In this document: positions 17,378-25,667 of the stretch, piece by piece
Layout of the letters: each line of letters begins with the position of its first letter
How positions within the stretch are numbered: position 1 is the stretch's first letter
Source of the DNA: Aquamicrobium sp.
GTDB taxonomy: Bacteria > Pseudomonadota > Alphaproteobacteria > Rhizobiales > Rhizobiaceae
NCBI GenBank assembly: GCA_019739225.1
Contig: JAHHDT010000006.1
Location: forward strand, 915,501 to 979,500
Direction of reading: 5' to 3'
Length of the DNA: 64,000 nt
Notes under the pieces: generated by a model
Told to the model about the DNA's origin: nothing
Databases searched by the model: none
What the model saw: only the letters and a program-made list of their open reading frames with translations
Program-made: the position numbers and the translations under genes

Positions 17378-18613
17378 ATGCGATTTGTCAAAGGGTCTTT
17401 GGCGGCGACTGCCATAGTTTCCTGTCTTGTGCTTCCGGCATTGGCTGCAGAACACCGAGTGGAGCCTGGCCCCGACGCCAACGAACGATTGATCGAAACC
17501 CTTATTCTGGCAGAACCGGGCGATACCGTGACGATCGCGGCCGGTCGCTACGATCTGGTCGACGGCCTGTCGCTCGACGTCGACGAGGTAACTGTGCGCG
17601 GCGAGGGCGCAGACCGAACGGTACTGTCGTTCAAGGGGCAGGCCGGCGCTGGCGAGGGGCTGCTGGTGACCTCGAACCGAGTGGTTCTTGAAGACTTCGC
17701 GGTCGAGGATACCAAGGGCGACGGCGTCAAGTCGAAAGGTTCCGATCAGATCACCTTCCGCAACCTGCGTGTCGAATGGACCGGCGGAGCCAAACCGGAA
17801 AACGGGGCCTATGGGGTGTACCCGGTTTCCTCAAGCAATGTCCTGATCGAGGGCGTGACTGTGCGTGGCGCATCCGATGCCGGCATCTATGTGGGGCAGA
17901 GCGAGGACATCATCGTTCGCAATTCGCTTGCCGAATACAATGTAGCGGGCATCGAGATCGAGAACTCCTACCGGGCCGACGTTCACGGGAACACCGCGCG
18001 CCACAACACCGGCGGCATCCTCATTTTCGACCTGCCGAACCTGCCCGTGCAGGGCGGGCACGACATCCGCGTCTTCGACAACGACGTGATGGACAACGAC
18101 ACCCCCAATTTCGCGCCGGAGGGCAACATCGTCGGCATCGTGCCCAAGGGCATGGGCGTGATGGTCATGGCCAATCGCAATGTTCACGTCTTCGGCAACC
18201 GCTTCGACCGCAACGGCACGACCCACGTGCTGATCGCCGCTTACCCGAACGACTATGAGGATGACGCCTACATGTTCGTGCCGCGGGGCGTCTACGTGCA
18301 CGGCAATACCTATGGCGAGGGTGGCGGTGAGCCGGATGGCGAGGTCGGCAAGATCATCTCCGACGTCTCCGGGACGCCGGTTCCGGATATTGTCTGGGAC
18401 GGGGTCACACGCATTCCCGAGTATTTCTCGTGGGTGTCGGCGGAAGATCGAATATATATCGATGAGGCGGACGGGACGACCTTCGCCAATCTGAAGATGA
18501 TCTCGCAGATGCTATTGCCGTGGGGCTGGTGGCCGGACACCGACATCGCGGGCTACAAGGGATCGCTTCCTGAAATGGAGCCAGTGACCTTGCCGCAGGA
18601 CGAGGGGGTTTGA
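17378..18613 (+). CDS. Secreted parallel beta-helix protein (TIGR03805-like)
   Basis: A 411-residue exported protein. A Sec signal peptide ends near LPALA-AEH (residue 23). Right-handed beta-helix coils run from about residue 60 to 310, seen as repeated N-V-x-V, D-I-I-V-R-N-S and V-x-V-F-G-N-R rungs. The C terminus is Trp-rich (WGWWPDTD). It matches the description of TIGR03805, a family found in a fixed pair with a diheme cytochrome family (TIGR03806); the function of the pair is not known. GGAGG precedes the ATG by 7 nt. Its stop overlaps the start of the partner gene. Confidence 0.88.
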   Translation: MRFVKGSLAATAIVSCLVLPALAAEHRVEPGPDANERLIETLILAEPGDTVTIAAGRYDLVDGLSLDVDEVTVRGEGADRTVLSFKGQAGAGEGLLVTSNRVVLEDFAVEDTKGDGVKSKGSDQITFRNLRVEWTGGAKPENGAYGVYPVSSSNVLIEGVTVRGASDAGIYVGQSEDIIVRNSLAEYNVAGIEIENSYRADVHGNTARHNTGGILIFDLPNLPVQGGHDIRVFDNDVMDNDTPNFAPEGNIVGIVPKGMGVMVMANRNVHVFGNRFDRNGTTHVLIAAYPNDYEDDAYMFVPRGVYVHGNTYGEGGGEPDGEVGKIISDVSGTPVPDIVWDGVTRIPEYFSWVSAEDRIYIDEADGTTFANLKMISQMLLPWGWWPDTDIAGYKGSLPEMEPVTLPQDEGV

Positions 18614-19689
18614 GCAAATTGGGGCACTTGCGCCTTGCCGCGAGGCGGCTGGGCGGAACCACGGTCGCGTTGCTCGCCCTTTGCAGTGGCGTCGTTGCCG
18701 CCCCTTCCAATGCGGCCATCATGGCCGACAAACCGCCGAGGCTACTGTCGGAGTTCGGGTTCTTTGAGGACGCACGTGCGCAGGCACCTGCCGAGGGCGT
18801 CGTGCCGTTCGAGCCGCACACCGCGCTGTTTTCAGACGGCGCGCTGAAGTTTCGCTTCGTCTACGTGCAGGAAGGCAAGGCCGCGAGCTATGTTGCCGAC
18901 GAGGCGTTCGCATTTCCGGTCGGGTCGGCATTGATCAAGAGCTTTGCCTTTCCAGCCGACTTCCGCAGCCCTGATGAAAAAGTCCGGCTTATAGAAACGC
19001 GGGTGATGCTGCGGCACGAAGATGGTTGGCAGAGCTGGGCCTATCTGTGGAACGAGGAACAGAGCGACGCCGAGCTCAAGATCGCCGGCGCAAAGGTCGA
19101 TATCGCAATCACCGGTGAGGGCGGCGAGCCTGTTTCCTTCACCTATTCCGTGCCCAACAAGAACCAGTGCAAGGGCTGCCACCAGCTTGCGGGCGAGATC
19201 GTGCCGCTGGGACCGAAGGCGCGAAATCTGAACTTCGAGCTCTCGTATGACGACGAGACGACGAACCAGCTCGAACACTGGCGAGATACCGGCCTGCTGG
19301 AAGGGCTTCCGGAGGATGTCTCTGCGATCGAGGCCGTGCCCGACTGGCGCGACGAGGGTGCAGCCCTCGACGCTCGCGCCAGGGCATGGCTCGACGTAAA
19401 TTGTGCTCATTGCCATCGGCGTGATGGCCCGGCGAGTAATTCGGGGCTCTATCTGACCTGGGACGAGGCTCCGGGGCCGGCGCTTGGCATCAACAAGCGG
19501 CCGGTTGCGGCCGGGCGCGGTTCCGGCGGCAGGCTTTTTGACATAGCGCCTGGAGATCCGGACGGCTCCATTCTCAACTTTCGGGTGGAGAGCACGGAGC
19601 CGGGGATCATGATGCCGGAACTTGGCCGTGCGCGTGAGGATGCCACCGCCGCCGCGCTGCTTCGGGAGTGGGTTTCCAGCCTGCGCTGA
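18610..19689 (+). CDS. Diheme c-type cytochrome partner (TIGR03806/SO2930-like)
   Basis: A 359-residue periplasmic protein. Heme-binding motifs are C187-KGCH and C265-AHCH, with candidate distal methionines in GIMMPELGR near the C terminus. A hydrophobic export signal spans about residues 15-35. Translation probably begins at TTG 18610, which overlaps the upstream TGA; TTG 18619 is an alternative, and the first ATG (18721) would lose the signal peptide. The overlap implies translational coupling to the beta-helix protein. The electron donor or acceptor is unknown. Confidence 0.85.
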   Translation: MSKLGHLRLAARRLGGTTVALLALCSGVVAAPSNAAIMADKPPRLLSEFGFFEDARAQAPAEGVVPFEPHTALFSDGALKFRFVYVQEGKAASYVADEAFAFPVGSALIKSFAFPADFRSPDEKVRLIETRVMLRHEDGWQSWAYLWNEEQSDAELKIAGAKVDIAITGEGGEPVSFTYSVPNKNQCKGCHQLAGEIVPLGPKARNLNFELSYDDETTNQLEHWRDTGLLEGLPEDVSAIEAVPDWRDEGAALDARARAWLDVNCAHCHRRDGPASNSGLYLTWDEAPGPALGINKRPVAAGRGSGGRLFDIAPGDPDGSILNFRVESTEPGIMMPELGRAREDATAAALLREWVSSLR

Positions 19690-19962
19690 CGTCTTCGTGC
19701 AACAGCGGCTTCGCCGTCGGGCAGAGATACCGTCTTTCAAAATCGCCCCTGCGCTGCCACATTTCAGGAGCATCAGATCGCCCCCAAGCTAACCAAACGG
19801 GGGATGCTGGCCGGTGGTTGGCGTGTGGATACCGCATTTGCACGGGTTTACCACGCGGACAGCATTTCGTAACCGTTACTAATATATTGTGATACCTACG
19901 CAGTGAATTCTCGTGGCAGACCTTATTCGGGCGTAAGTAAGAGTGGGGACTCTAGAGCAAGA
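19690..19962. other. Intergenic region upstream of glmM
   Basis: This 273 bp stretch has no supported gene. The segment at 19860-19900 is locally AT-rich (TTACTAATATATTGTGATA) and is the best candidate for the glmM promoter. I see no clear terminator after the diheme cytochrome. Confidence 0.4.
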
Positions 19963-21318
19963 ATGACCAGACAGTATTTCGGAACCGACGGGATCCGGGG
20001 GCGTGCAAACAGGCTTCCGATGACCGCCGAGGTGGCAATGCGTGTCGGCATGGCCGTCGGTATGTCGTTCCAGCGTGGAAGCCATCGTCACCGGGTTGTC
20101 CTGGGCAAGGACACGCGCCTTTCCGGCTACATGATCGAAAACGCGATGGTTGCCGGTTTCTGCGCGGCGGGCATGGATGTGTTCCTGCTCGGCCCGATAC
20201 CGACGCCCGGCGTTGCAATGCTGGTGCGCTCGCTGCGCGCCGACATCGGCGTGATGATCTCGGCTTCGCATAACCCTTATTACGACAACGGCATCAAGCT
20301 GTTCGGACCCGACGGCTACAAGCTTTCCGACGAGATCGAAACGCGCATTGAGCAGCTTCTGGATCGTGACGTCGACATCGCACTTGCCGACGCGGATGCG
20401 CTGGGTCGCGCCAAGCGCGTCGACGGCGTGCATGATCGCTATATCGAGTTCGCCAAGCGGACGCTGCCGCGGTCGATGTCGCTGTCGGGCCTGCGCATCG
20501 TTGTCGATTGCGCCAACGGCGCCGGCTACAAGGTCGCACCGGCCGCCCTCTGGGAACTCGGCGCGGAGGTCATCGCGATCAACGACGAGCCGAATGGCCT
20601 CAACATCAACGAGGATTGTGGCTCGACCCATCCGCTGGGCCTGTCGAAGAAGGTTCACGAGGTGCGCGCCGATATCGGCATCGCGCTCGACGGCGATGCC
20701 GATCGGGTGGTGATCGTCGACGAGACGGGCGCCATCGTCGATGGCGACCAGCTCATGGCCATGATTGCCGAAAGCTGGCACCGTAACGGACGTCTGGCCG
20801 GCGGTGGCCTGGTGACGACCGTGATGTCCAATCTCGGCCTCGAGCGTTACATGGACGATCTCGGCCTTTCGCTTCACCGCACGAAGGTCGGCGATCGGTA
20901 TGTGGTCGAGCATATGCGCGCGCACGGCTTCAATGTCGGTGGCGAGCAGTCCGGCCATGTCGTGCTGTCCGACTTCTCGACGACCGGCGACGGGCTGGTA
21001 TCAGCGTTGCAGGTGCTGGCCTGCATCAAGCGCGCCGACAAGCCGGTGAGCGAGGTCTGCCGCAAATTCGAGCCGGTGCCGCAGGTGCTCAAGAACGTCC
21101 GCTTCAGCGGCGGTAGTGCTCCGCTCGAGGACAAGTCGGTCAAGGCCGCCATCGACGACGCCCGCGCGCGCCTGGGTGAAAAGGGCAGGCTGGTGATCCG
21201 GCCATCCGGCACGGAACCTCTGATCCGCGTTATGGCGGAGGCCGACGACAAGGTCCTGGTGGAGCAGGTTGTGGACGACATCATCGGCGTCATTGCCGAC
21301 GTCAAGAGCGCCGCCTGA
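19963..21318 (+). CDS. glmM: Phosphoglucosamine mutase
   Basis: A 451-residue alpha-D-phosphohexomutase that converts glucosamine-6-phosphate to glucosamine-1-phosphate for peptidoglycan and lipopolysaccharide precursors. The phosphoserine is S102 in [14 protein letters not shown]. The metal loop is DGDADR (243-248) and the phosphate-binding loop is [12 protein letters not shown] near the C terminus. The start at 19963 ([13 protein letters not shown]) is the family start, and the 20 codons upstream are not conserved. It stands alone with a strong terminator, not beside ftsH as in many bacteria. Confidence 0.97.
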   Translation: MTRQYFGTDGIRGRANRLPMTAEVAMRVGMAVGMSFQRGSHRHRVVLGKDTRLSGYMIENAMVAGFCAAGMDVFLLGPIPTPGVAMLVRSLRADIGVMISASHNPYYDNGIKLFGPDGYKLSDEIETRIEQLLDRDVDIALADADALGRAKRVDGVHDRYIEFAKRTLPRSMSLSGLRIVVDCANGAGYKVAPAALWELGAEVIAINDEPNGLNINEDCGSTHPLGLSKKVHEVRADIGIALDGDADRVVIVDETGAIVDGDQLMAMIAESWHRNGRLAGGGLVTTVMSNLGLERYMDDLGLSLHRTKVGDRYVVEHMRAHGFNVGGEQSGHVVLSDFSTTGDGLVSALQVLACIKRADKPVSEVCRKFEPVPQVLKNVRFSGGSAPLEDKSVKAAIDDARARLGEKGRLVIRPSGTEPLIRVMAEADDKVLVEQVVDDIIGVIADVKSAA

Positions 21319-21344
21319 TTCCCGGTGCAATATCTCAAGGTATC

Positions 21345-21370
21345 AAGGCCCGCGCGAGCGGGCCTTTTTC
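21345..21370 (+). terminator. Intrinsic terminator of glmM
   Basis: A 9 bp perfect stem (AAGGCCCGC / GCGGGCCTT) with a GCGA loop runs into TTTTTC. It lies 26 bp past the glmM stop. Confidence 0.9.
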
Positions 21371-21415
21371 TTATCCGGCGCTCGAGATTAGCCTGAACGT
21401 AGTTAATCGTCAGGG

Positions 21416-21431
21416 TTAATCAGCACTTAAC
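21416..21431. promoter_or_regulatory. CtrA box upstream of the first porin-like gene
   Basis: An exact TTAA-N7-TTAAC motif, 79 bp before the start codon of the outer-membrane protein. It lies within the inverted repeat GGTTAA-N7-TTAACC. This is the full consensus of the alphaproteobacterial cell-cycle regulator CtrA. Confidence 0.65.
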
Positions 21432-21509
21432 CTTTACCCTGCATTATCCGTCTCGACTTAGCCGACGCTGCGCGCGTCTGTCGTTGCCGAATCCTGGAGG
21501 GCGGACCTC

Positions 21510-22307
21510 ATGCTGAAATACCTTATGCCTGTCGCGGCGGGAGCCGCATTGCTGGCCACCGCAGTCATGCCGGCCGCAGCCGCGGATCTCTACGAGCCGC
21601 CGATTATCGAATACGAGCCGGAGCCCGTTCCCGTCTATGGCGGCTGGTACCTGCGCGGTCATCTCGGCATGTCGAACCAGCGTGTCAAAAGCCTTTACAA
21701 CGTGTTGTTCGACGATATGGGGCCAGAGAACAATTTCATGGTCGTCGACAAGAATTTCGAATCCGGCCCGACCTTCGGTGTCGGCGCGGGTTACCAGATC
21801 AACGACTATCTGCGTCTCGACGGCATCGTCGAGTATCGTGGTGAGGTCGGCTTCCATGGGCTTGATACCTGGGTCGACGATGCCGGCAACAACCGCTTCA
21901 ATAACTACACCGGCAAGAAGTCGGAATGGCTGCTGATGGCCAACGCCTATGCCGATCTCGGCGATTTCGGCGGCTTCGTGCCCTATGTCGGCGCCGGCGT
22001 CGGTGCCAGCCGCGTCACCATTCATTCGTTCCGCGATGCCGGCATCGACCCGTCCGGTGCGCCGACGCTCGCTTATGCCGACGCGGCTTCGAAGTGGAAC
22101 TTCGCCTGGGCCCTGCATGCAGGCGTCGGCTTCAAGGCCACCGACCGCATGACCATCGATCTCGGCTACAGCTTCGTCAATCTGGGTGACGGACAGACGG
22201 GCGATATCGTCACCTATGACGGGCAGAACCTGATCGACAACCCGATGCACTTCCGCGACATCACCTCGCACGACTTCAAGCTCGGCGTGCGCTACGCGCT
22301 CAACTAG
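21510..22307 (+). CDS. Omp25/31-like outer membrane beta-barrel protein
   Basis: A 265-residue outer-membrane protein. The signal peptide ends near PAAAA-DLYEP (residue 25). An acidic, Pro-rich linker then leads to an eight-strand opacity-type barrel. Typical strand motifs are GGWYLRGHLG, FGVGAGYQINDYLRLDG, YVGAGVGASRV and the terminal FKLGVRYALN. Rhizobial and Brucella Omp25/Omp31 proteins of this type fix the outer membrane to the envelope. A CtrA box lies upstream and a strong terminator downstream. It is paralogous to the next gene. Confidence 0.92.
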   Translation: MLKYLMPVAAGAALLATAVMPAAAADLYEPPIIEYEPEPVPVYGGWYLRGHLGMSNQRVKSLYNVLFDDMGPENNFMVVDKNFESGPTFGVGAGYQINDYLRLDGIVEYRGEVGFHGLDTWVDDAGNNRFNNYTGKKSEWLLMANAYADLGDFGGFVPYVGAGVGASRVTIHSFRDAGIDPSGAPTLAYADAASKWNFAWALHAGVGFKATDRMTIDLGYSFVNLGDGQTGDIVTYDGQNLIDNPMHFRDITSHDFKLGVRYALN

Positions 22308-22330
22308 AATTCGAGCAAGCCAGACCAACG

Positions 22331-22362
22331 AAAAAGCCCGGTTCCGCCGGGCTTTTTCTTTT
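22331..22362 (+). terminator. Intrinsic terminator after the first outer-membrane gene
   Basis: An 11 bp perfect stem (AAAAAGCCCGG / CCGGGCTTTTT), a 5 nt loop and a further T-rich run, 23 bp past the stop codon. Confidence 0.9.
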
Positions 22363-22403
22363 GTCGCAGTTTTCGGCCAACCCGCGCTAACTCTCTGTTA
22401 TCC

Positions 22404-22419
22404 TTAACCGTGGCTTAAC
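22404..22419. promoter_or_regulatory. CtrA box upstream of the second porin-like gene
   Basis: A second exact TTAA-N7-TTAAC motif, 72 bp before the start codon. The downstream half-site is also part of the palindrome TTAACC-N5-GGTTAA (22415-22431). The arrangement mirrors the first outer-membrane gene. Confidence 0.65.
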
Positions 22420-22490
22420 CAAGATGGTTAAGAATGCTCATGACGACACCAGCGGCCGCAGCGGGGGCCGCGCCCTGTGGAGTGTGATTC

Positions 22491-23189
22491 ATGAGCATCA
22501 GAAAACGCCTCATCGCCACCTGCGCCGCATTTGCCGTGCTTCCGGCCGCGCAGGCTCTTGCCGCCGACTACGATCCGCCGATCGTCATCGAGCAGGCGCC
22601 GGAATGGGTGCCCGTCGAAATCGGTTCGGGTTGGTATCTGCGCGGCGACGTCAGCTACAATGTGGGCGATCCGGTCTACGACTTCGAACTGCTCGGTGAA
22701 GAAACGTCAAACAGGCGTTTCGGCGGCGGCTTCGGTGTCGGCTATCATCTGTCCGACAATTTTCGCGTTGATGCGACGCTGGCCTATCTCGGCAGTGATC
22801 GCTACCGCTACGATGACGGCTTCGATTTCGGCGAAGCATCCCACACGGCCTGGAGCGGTCTCGTGAATGGCTATTGGGACATCGCGACCGTGATGGGCGT
22901 GACGCCCTATGTCGGCGCCGGCGTTGGCGCGACCTACTCGAAGCATCACGTGAGCATTGATTCGCCGACGCTCGGCGTCTTCGACGAATGGTCGGACAGG
23001 CAAACCAACTTCGCCTATGCGCTGATGGCCGGCGCCAGCTACAAGGTTTCTCAGAACGCCTCCATCGATGTCGGATACCAGTTCCTGCACACGCCGGGGA
23101 TGGAATATCTCGACACCGACACCTTCACGATTGCGGAAGGCGTCAAGCAGCACCAGATCAAGGTTGGCTTGCGCTACGATCTCTGGTAG
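22491..23189 (+). CDS. Outer membrane beta-barrel protein, paralogue of the upstream gene
   Basis: A 232-residue protein. The signal peptide ends near AQALA-ADYDP (residue 24), a Pro-rich linker follows, and then an eight-strand barrel (GWYLRGDVSYN, GFGVGYHLSDNFRVDA, YVGAGVGATYS, terminal HQIKVGLRYDLW). The final aromatic residue is the usual barrel-assembly signal. It shares layout and motifs with the gene at 21510-22307 and was probably formed by tandem duplication, but it has its own CtrA box and terminator. It is related to Omp25/31 or ropB-type proteins. Confidence 0.92.
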   Translation: MSIRKRLIATCAAFAVLPAAQALAADYDPPIVIEQAPEWVPVEIGSGWYLRGDVSYNVGDPVYDFELLGEETSNRRFGGGFGVGYHLSDNFRVDATLAYLGSDRYRYDDGFDFGEASHTAWSGLVNGYWDIATVMGVTPYVGAGVGATYSKHHVSIDSPTLGVFDEWSDRQTNFAYALMAGASYKVSQNASIDVGYQFLHTPGMEYLDTDTFTIAEGVKQHQIKVGLRYDLW

Positions 23190-23214
23190 TGAGCCGCTCA
23201 TCTCAGGCAACCGC

Positions 23215-23238
23215 GGCGGGCTTCGGCCCGCCGTTTTG
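23215..23238 (+). terminator. Intrinsic terminator after the second outer-membrane gene
   Basis: An 8 bp stem (CGGCGGGC / GCCCGCCG) with a stable TTCG tetraloop is followed by TTTT, 25 bp past the stop. Confidence 0.88.
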
Positions 23239-23264
23239 CGTTTTGGAGGCTTATGCCGGGGATG

Positions 23265-24095
23265 TCAGATCGGGGCTGCCGCGACAGGTTCCGAAAGACC
23301 TGGTGTCTGATTTAGAAGTCGTTGATAGATTTCAGCGGCTTGGTGGTTTTGTATGAAGTCGTGTTCCTTCGCTGCAAGCGATAGCGCTTCCGGTGGCCTG
23401 AGAGCGAGCGAGGCGGCGCCCTTGTTCTCCAGCTCCCGATAGACGTTGAAATTACCGCCTACATAGTGCTGCTGCGATTCCCAGTACCGCAAAACGGATT
23501 CAACATCCGCCTCGATTCCCAGAAGTTCCAAGAGTACGCGAAGCCGGTGCGCCGGTTGTGTCTGGAATGCGTCGACGTTCATGAAAATCTTGCCGCCTTC
23601 GGGACGGTAGGTGTCTTCAAGAAACTCGCTGTAGGCCGCTGTCCAGCGACGAGTTGCCTGCTGGATCGTATCCTGCCGCCAGGGCCTTTTGCGGATTGAC
23701 GACCAGAACTGGCCCGGTTCGCGAAACAGGATCAACGCGGAATAGCGTTTTTGAGGGTCCAGCGCGTTGACCAGCGGTGTTTCTTTCTCGGAGGACACGA
23801 GCACATTCGTTCCAAGACGCGCGGCTAAACGTTCGAACCAATCGACCGGATTGCGCTGCAAATCCATACGAAATTCTTTCGTCCAGACTTCGCAGGCAGA
23901 TCCGCACAGCCGACAATGTTCCATGCTTTCGTAGCCGCTCCAAAGTTTGGGTGAAGCGTCTGCTTCTCCAAGACGAGGCACCAGCCAGTTGGATTCGCCG
24001 ACATTGCCGACGCCGGGGATCGCCCCGAGAATCAGGCCAATAAGCGTGCTGCCGGTAAAGGACGTGCCGCCAATGAAGACGTGCTTCGCTGCCAA
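23265..24095 (-). CDS. Sulfotransferase-family protein
   Basis: A 276-residue protein with a sulfotransferase-like P-loop for PAPS at the N terminus (FIGGTSFTGSTLIGLIL) and a 3-prime-phosphate region (LILFREPGQFWSS). A cysteine cluster C61-x2-C64-x3-C68 follows the P-loop. The start is TTG at 24095, with AGGAG placed 7 nt before it. The gene is visibly less GC-rich than its neighbours, stands alone, and lacks a polysaccharide cluster, which suggests transfer. The acceptor is unknown (lipid, sugar or protein). Confidence 0.78.
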   Translation of the reverse strand: MAAKHVFIGGTSFTGSTLIGLILGAIPGVGNVGESNWLVPRLGEADASPKLWSGYESMEHCRLCGSACEVWTKEFRMDLQRNPVDWFERLAARLGTNVLVSSEKETPLVNALDPQKRYSALILFREPGQFWSSIRKRPWRQDTIQQATRRWTAAYSEFLEDTYRPEGGKIFMNVDAFQTQPAHRLRVLLELLGIEADVESVLRYWESQQHYVGGNFNVYRELENKGAASLALRPPEALSLAAKEHDFIQNHQAAEIYQRLLNQTPGLSEPVAAAPI

Positions 24096-24423
24096 ATTTT
24101 TACTCCTGACGAATTCTGCCGATGTTCAAGGAGATCGGATTAGCCCATAGGCGGTATCGATGGTCCCAACGGTGCAAACGGTCAAGCCGTCCTGCCGCAT
24201 GCACTTCAATTTGTAAATCATCACGCTGTCACACATTTTTGGGACCTGCGATACCTGGTGGAATCCAAGGCGCGATGCCTAGCAACTACAGCTAGGGCCG
24301 GTGGCTTCCATTCTGTAGGCAAAGGCTGAAAGGCTCTTGCGGATCTCCGGCGCTTCCGCTAATGCCGTCCGTGGGCCACCCCTCCCCAACGAGGGGCGTG
24401 CTATCTGAAAGGGTAGAACCACA
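24096..24423. other. Non-coding region before serC
   Basis: A 328 bp gap. The left third is the upstream region of the sulfotransferase gene on the minus strand. The remainder should hold the serC promoter (a possible -35 TGTCAC and -10 GATACC lie around 24230-24256) and its leader. The leader has a hairpin CCTAGC-N7-GCTAGG (24278-24296) and a second hairpin next to the serC start. I see no protein gene. Confidence 0.5.
24371..24417 (+). ncRNA. Candidate serC leader RNA motif
   Basis: The perfect stem CCCCTC-N6-GAGGGG (24379-24396) is flanked by GTGGGCCA and followed by GTGCTATCTGAAAGG directly before the serC start. An RNA motif called serC was described upstream of serC-serA operons in Alphaproteobacteria, and the position and layout agree with it. 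The match is from memory of its shape, without a covariance-model test. Confidence 0.5.
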
Positions 24424-25599
24424 ATGACGACATTTGCCAAGCCGGACGTGCGTCCGGCTAATCCCAATTTTTCTTCCGGACCCTGCACCAAGCGCCCTGG
24501 CTGGACGCTTGAAGCACTCGCCGACGCGCCGCTTGGACGGTCGCATCGCGCCAAGATCGGCAAGGCGAGGCTCGAACGGGCCATCGAACTCACCCGCGAC
24601 GTTCTGCGTGTGCCGGCCGACTGGCGCATCGGCATCGTGCCGGCTTCCGACACGGGCGCCGTCGAAATGGCGCTCTGGTCGCTGCTCGGCGAGCGCGGCG
24701 TCGACATGGTCGCCTGGGAATCGTTCGGCTCCGGCTGGGTGACCGACGTGGTCAAGCAGCTCAAGCTCGCCGACGCCCGCAAGATCGAGGCTGGCTACGG
24801 CGAACTGCCCGATCTCGACCAGATCGACTTCTCCCGTGACGTGGTCTTTACCTGGAACGGAACGACGTCCGGCGTGCGCGTGCCGAATGCGGACTTCATC
24901 CCCGCCAACCGCGAGGGCCTGACGATCTGCGATGCCACCTCGGCCGCCTTTGCCCAGCCGCTCGACTTCTCGAAGCTCGATGTGGTGACCTTCTCCTGGC
25001 AGAAGGTGCTGGGCGGCGAAGCCGCGCACGGCATGCTGATCCTCAGCCCGCGCGCCGTCGAGCGGCTGGAAAGCTATACGCCGGCATGGCCGCTGCCGAA
25101 GATCTTCCGGCTCACCAAGGGCGGCAAGTTGATCGAAGGCATCTTCAAGGGCGAGACCATCAACACGCCGTCGATGCTTTGCGTCGAAGACTATATCGAC
25201 GCGCTCGAATGGGCTGTCTCCGTCGGCGGGCTCGATGGGCTCGTGCAGCGGGCCGATGCCAATTTCGCGGTGATCGACGCCTTTGTCGAAAAGAGCCCCT
25301 GGCTCGGCCATCTGGCCGTCGAGCCGGCAACGCGCTCCAACACCTCGGTGTGCCTGTCCATCGTCGACCCCGATATCGTCGCCCTGGACAAGGACGCGCA
25401 GGCCGCGTTCGCCAAGAGCATGGTATCGCTGCTCGACAAGGAAGGTGTCGCCTACGACATCGGCCATTATCGCGACGCGCCTCCCGGACTGCGCATCTGG
25501 GCCGGGGCGACCGTCGAGGCGGTCGATCTCGAGCGGCTGATGCCATGGCTCGACTGGGCCTTCACGACCCAGAAGGCCGCGCTCAAGGCGGCTGCCTGA
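24424..25599 (+). CDS. serC: Phosphoserine aminotransferase
   Basis: A 391-residue PLP enzyme that converts 3-phosphohydroxypyruvate and glutamate to phosphoserine, the second step of serine synthesis. It is the alphaproteobacterial form: N terminus [21 protein letters not shown] lysine K194 in [10 protein letters not shown], and a conserved [11 protein letters not shown] structured leader lies just upstream. serA follows 68 bp downstream after a weak hairpin, so the two form the usual operon. Confidence 0.97.
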   Translation: MTTFAKPDVRPANPNFSSGPCTKRPGWTLEALADAPLGRSHRAKIGKARLERAIELTRDVLRVPADWRIGIVPASDTGAVEMALWSLLGERGVDMVAWESFGSGWVTDVVKQLKLADARKIEAGYGELPDLDQIDFSRDVVFTWNGTTSGVRVPNADFIPANREGLTICDATSAAFAQPLDFSKLDVVTFSWQKVLGGEAAHGMLILSPRAVERLESYTPAWPLPKIFRLTKGGKLIEGIFKGETINTPSMLCVEDYIDALEWAVSVGGLDGLVQRADANFAVIDAFVEKSPWLGHLAVEPATRSNTSVCLSIVDPDIVALDKDAQAAFAKSMVSLLDKEGVAYDIGHYRDAPPGLRIWAGATVEAVDLERLMPWLDWAFTTQKAALKAAA

Positions 25600-25608
25600 C
25601 GCCATTCA

Positions 25609-25629
25609 AAGGCCGCGCCAAGCGGCCTT
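25609..25629 (+). terminator. Weak hairpin between serC and serA
   Basis: An 8 bp perfect stem (AAGGCCGC / GCGGCCTT) with a 5 nt loop is followed by a pyrimidine-rich but not pure T stretch. It is likely a partial terminator or RNA stabiliser that tunes serA relative to serC. Confidence 0.45.
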
Positions 25630-25667
25630 CCATTCCCGTTTTCCAAGACATGACGAAGGAGGCCATC

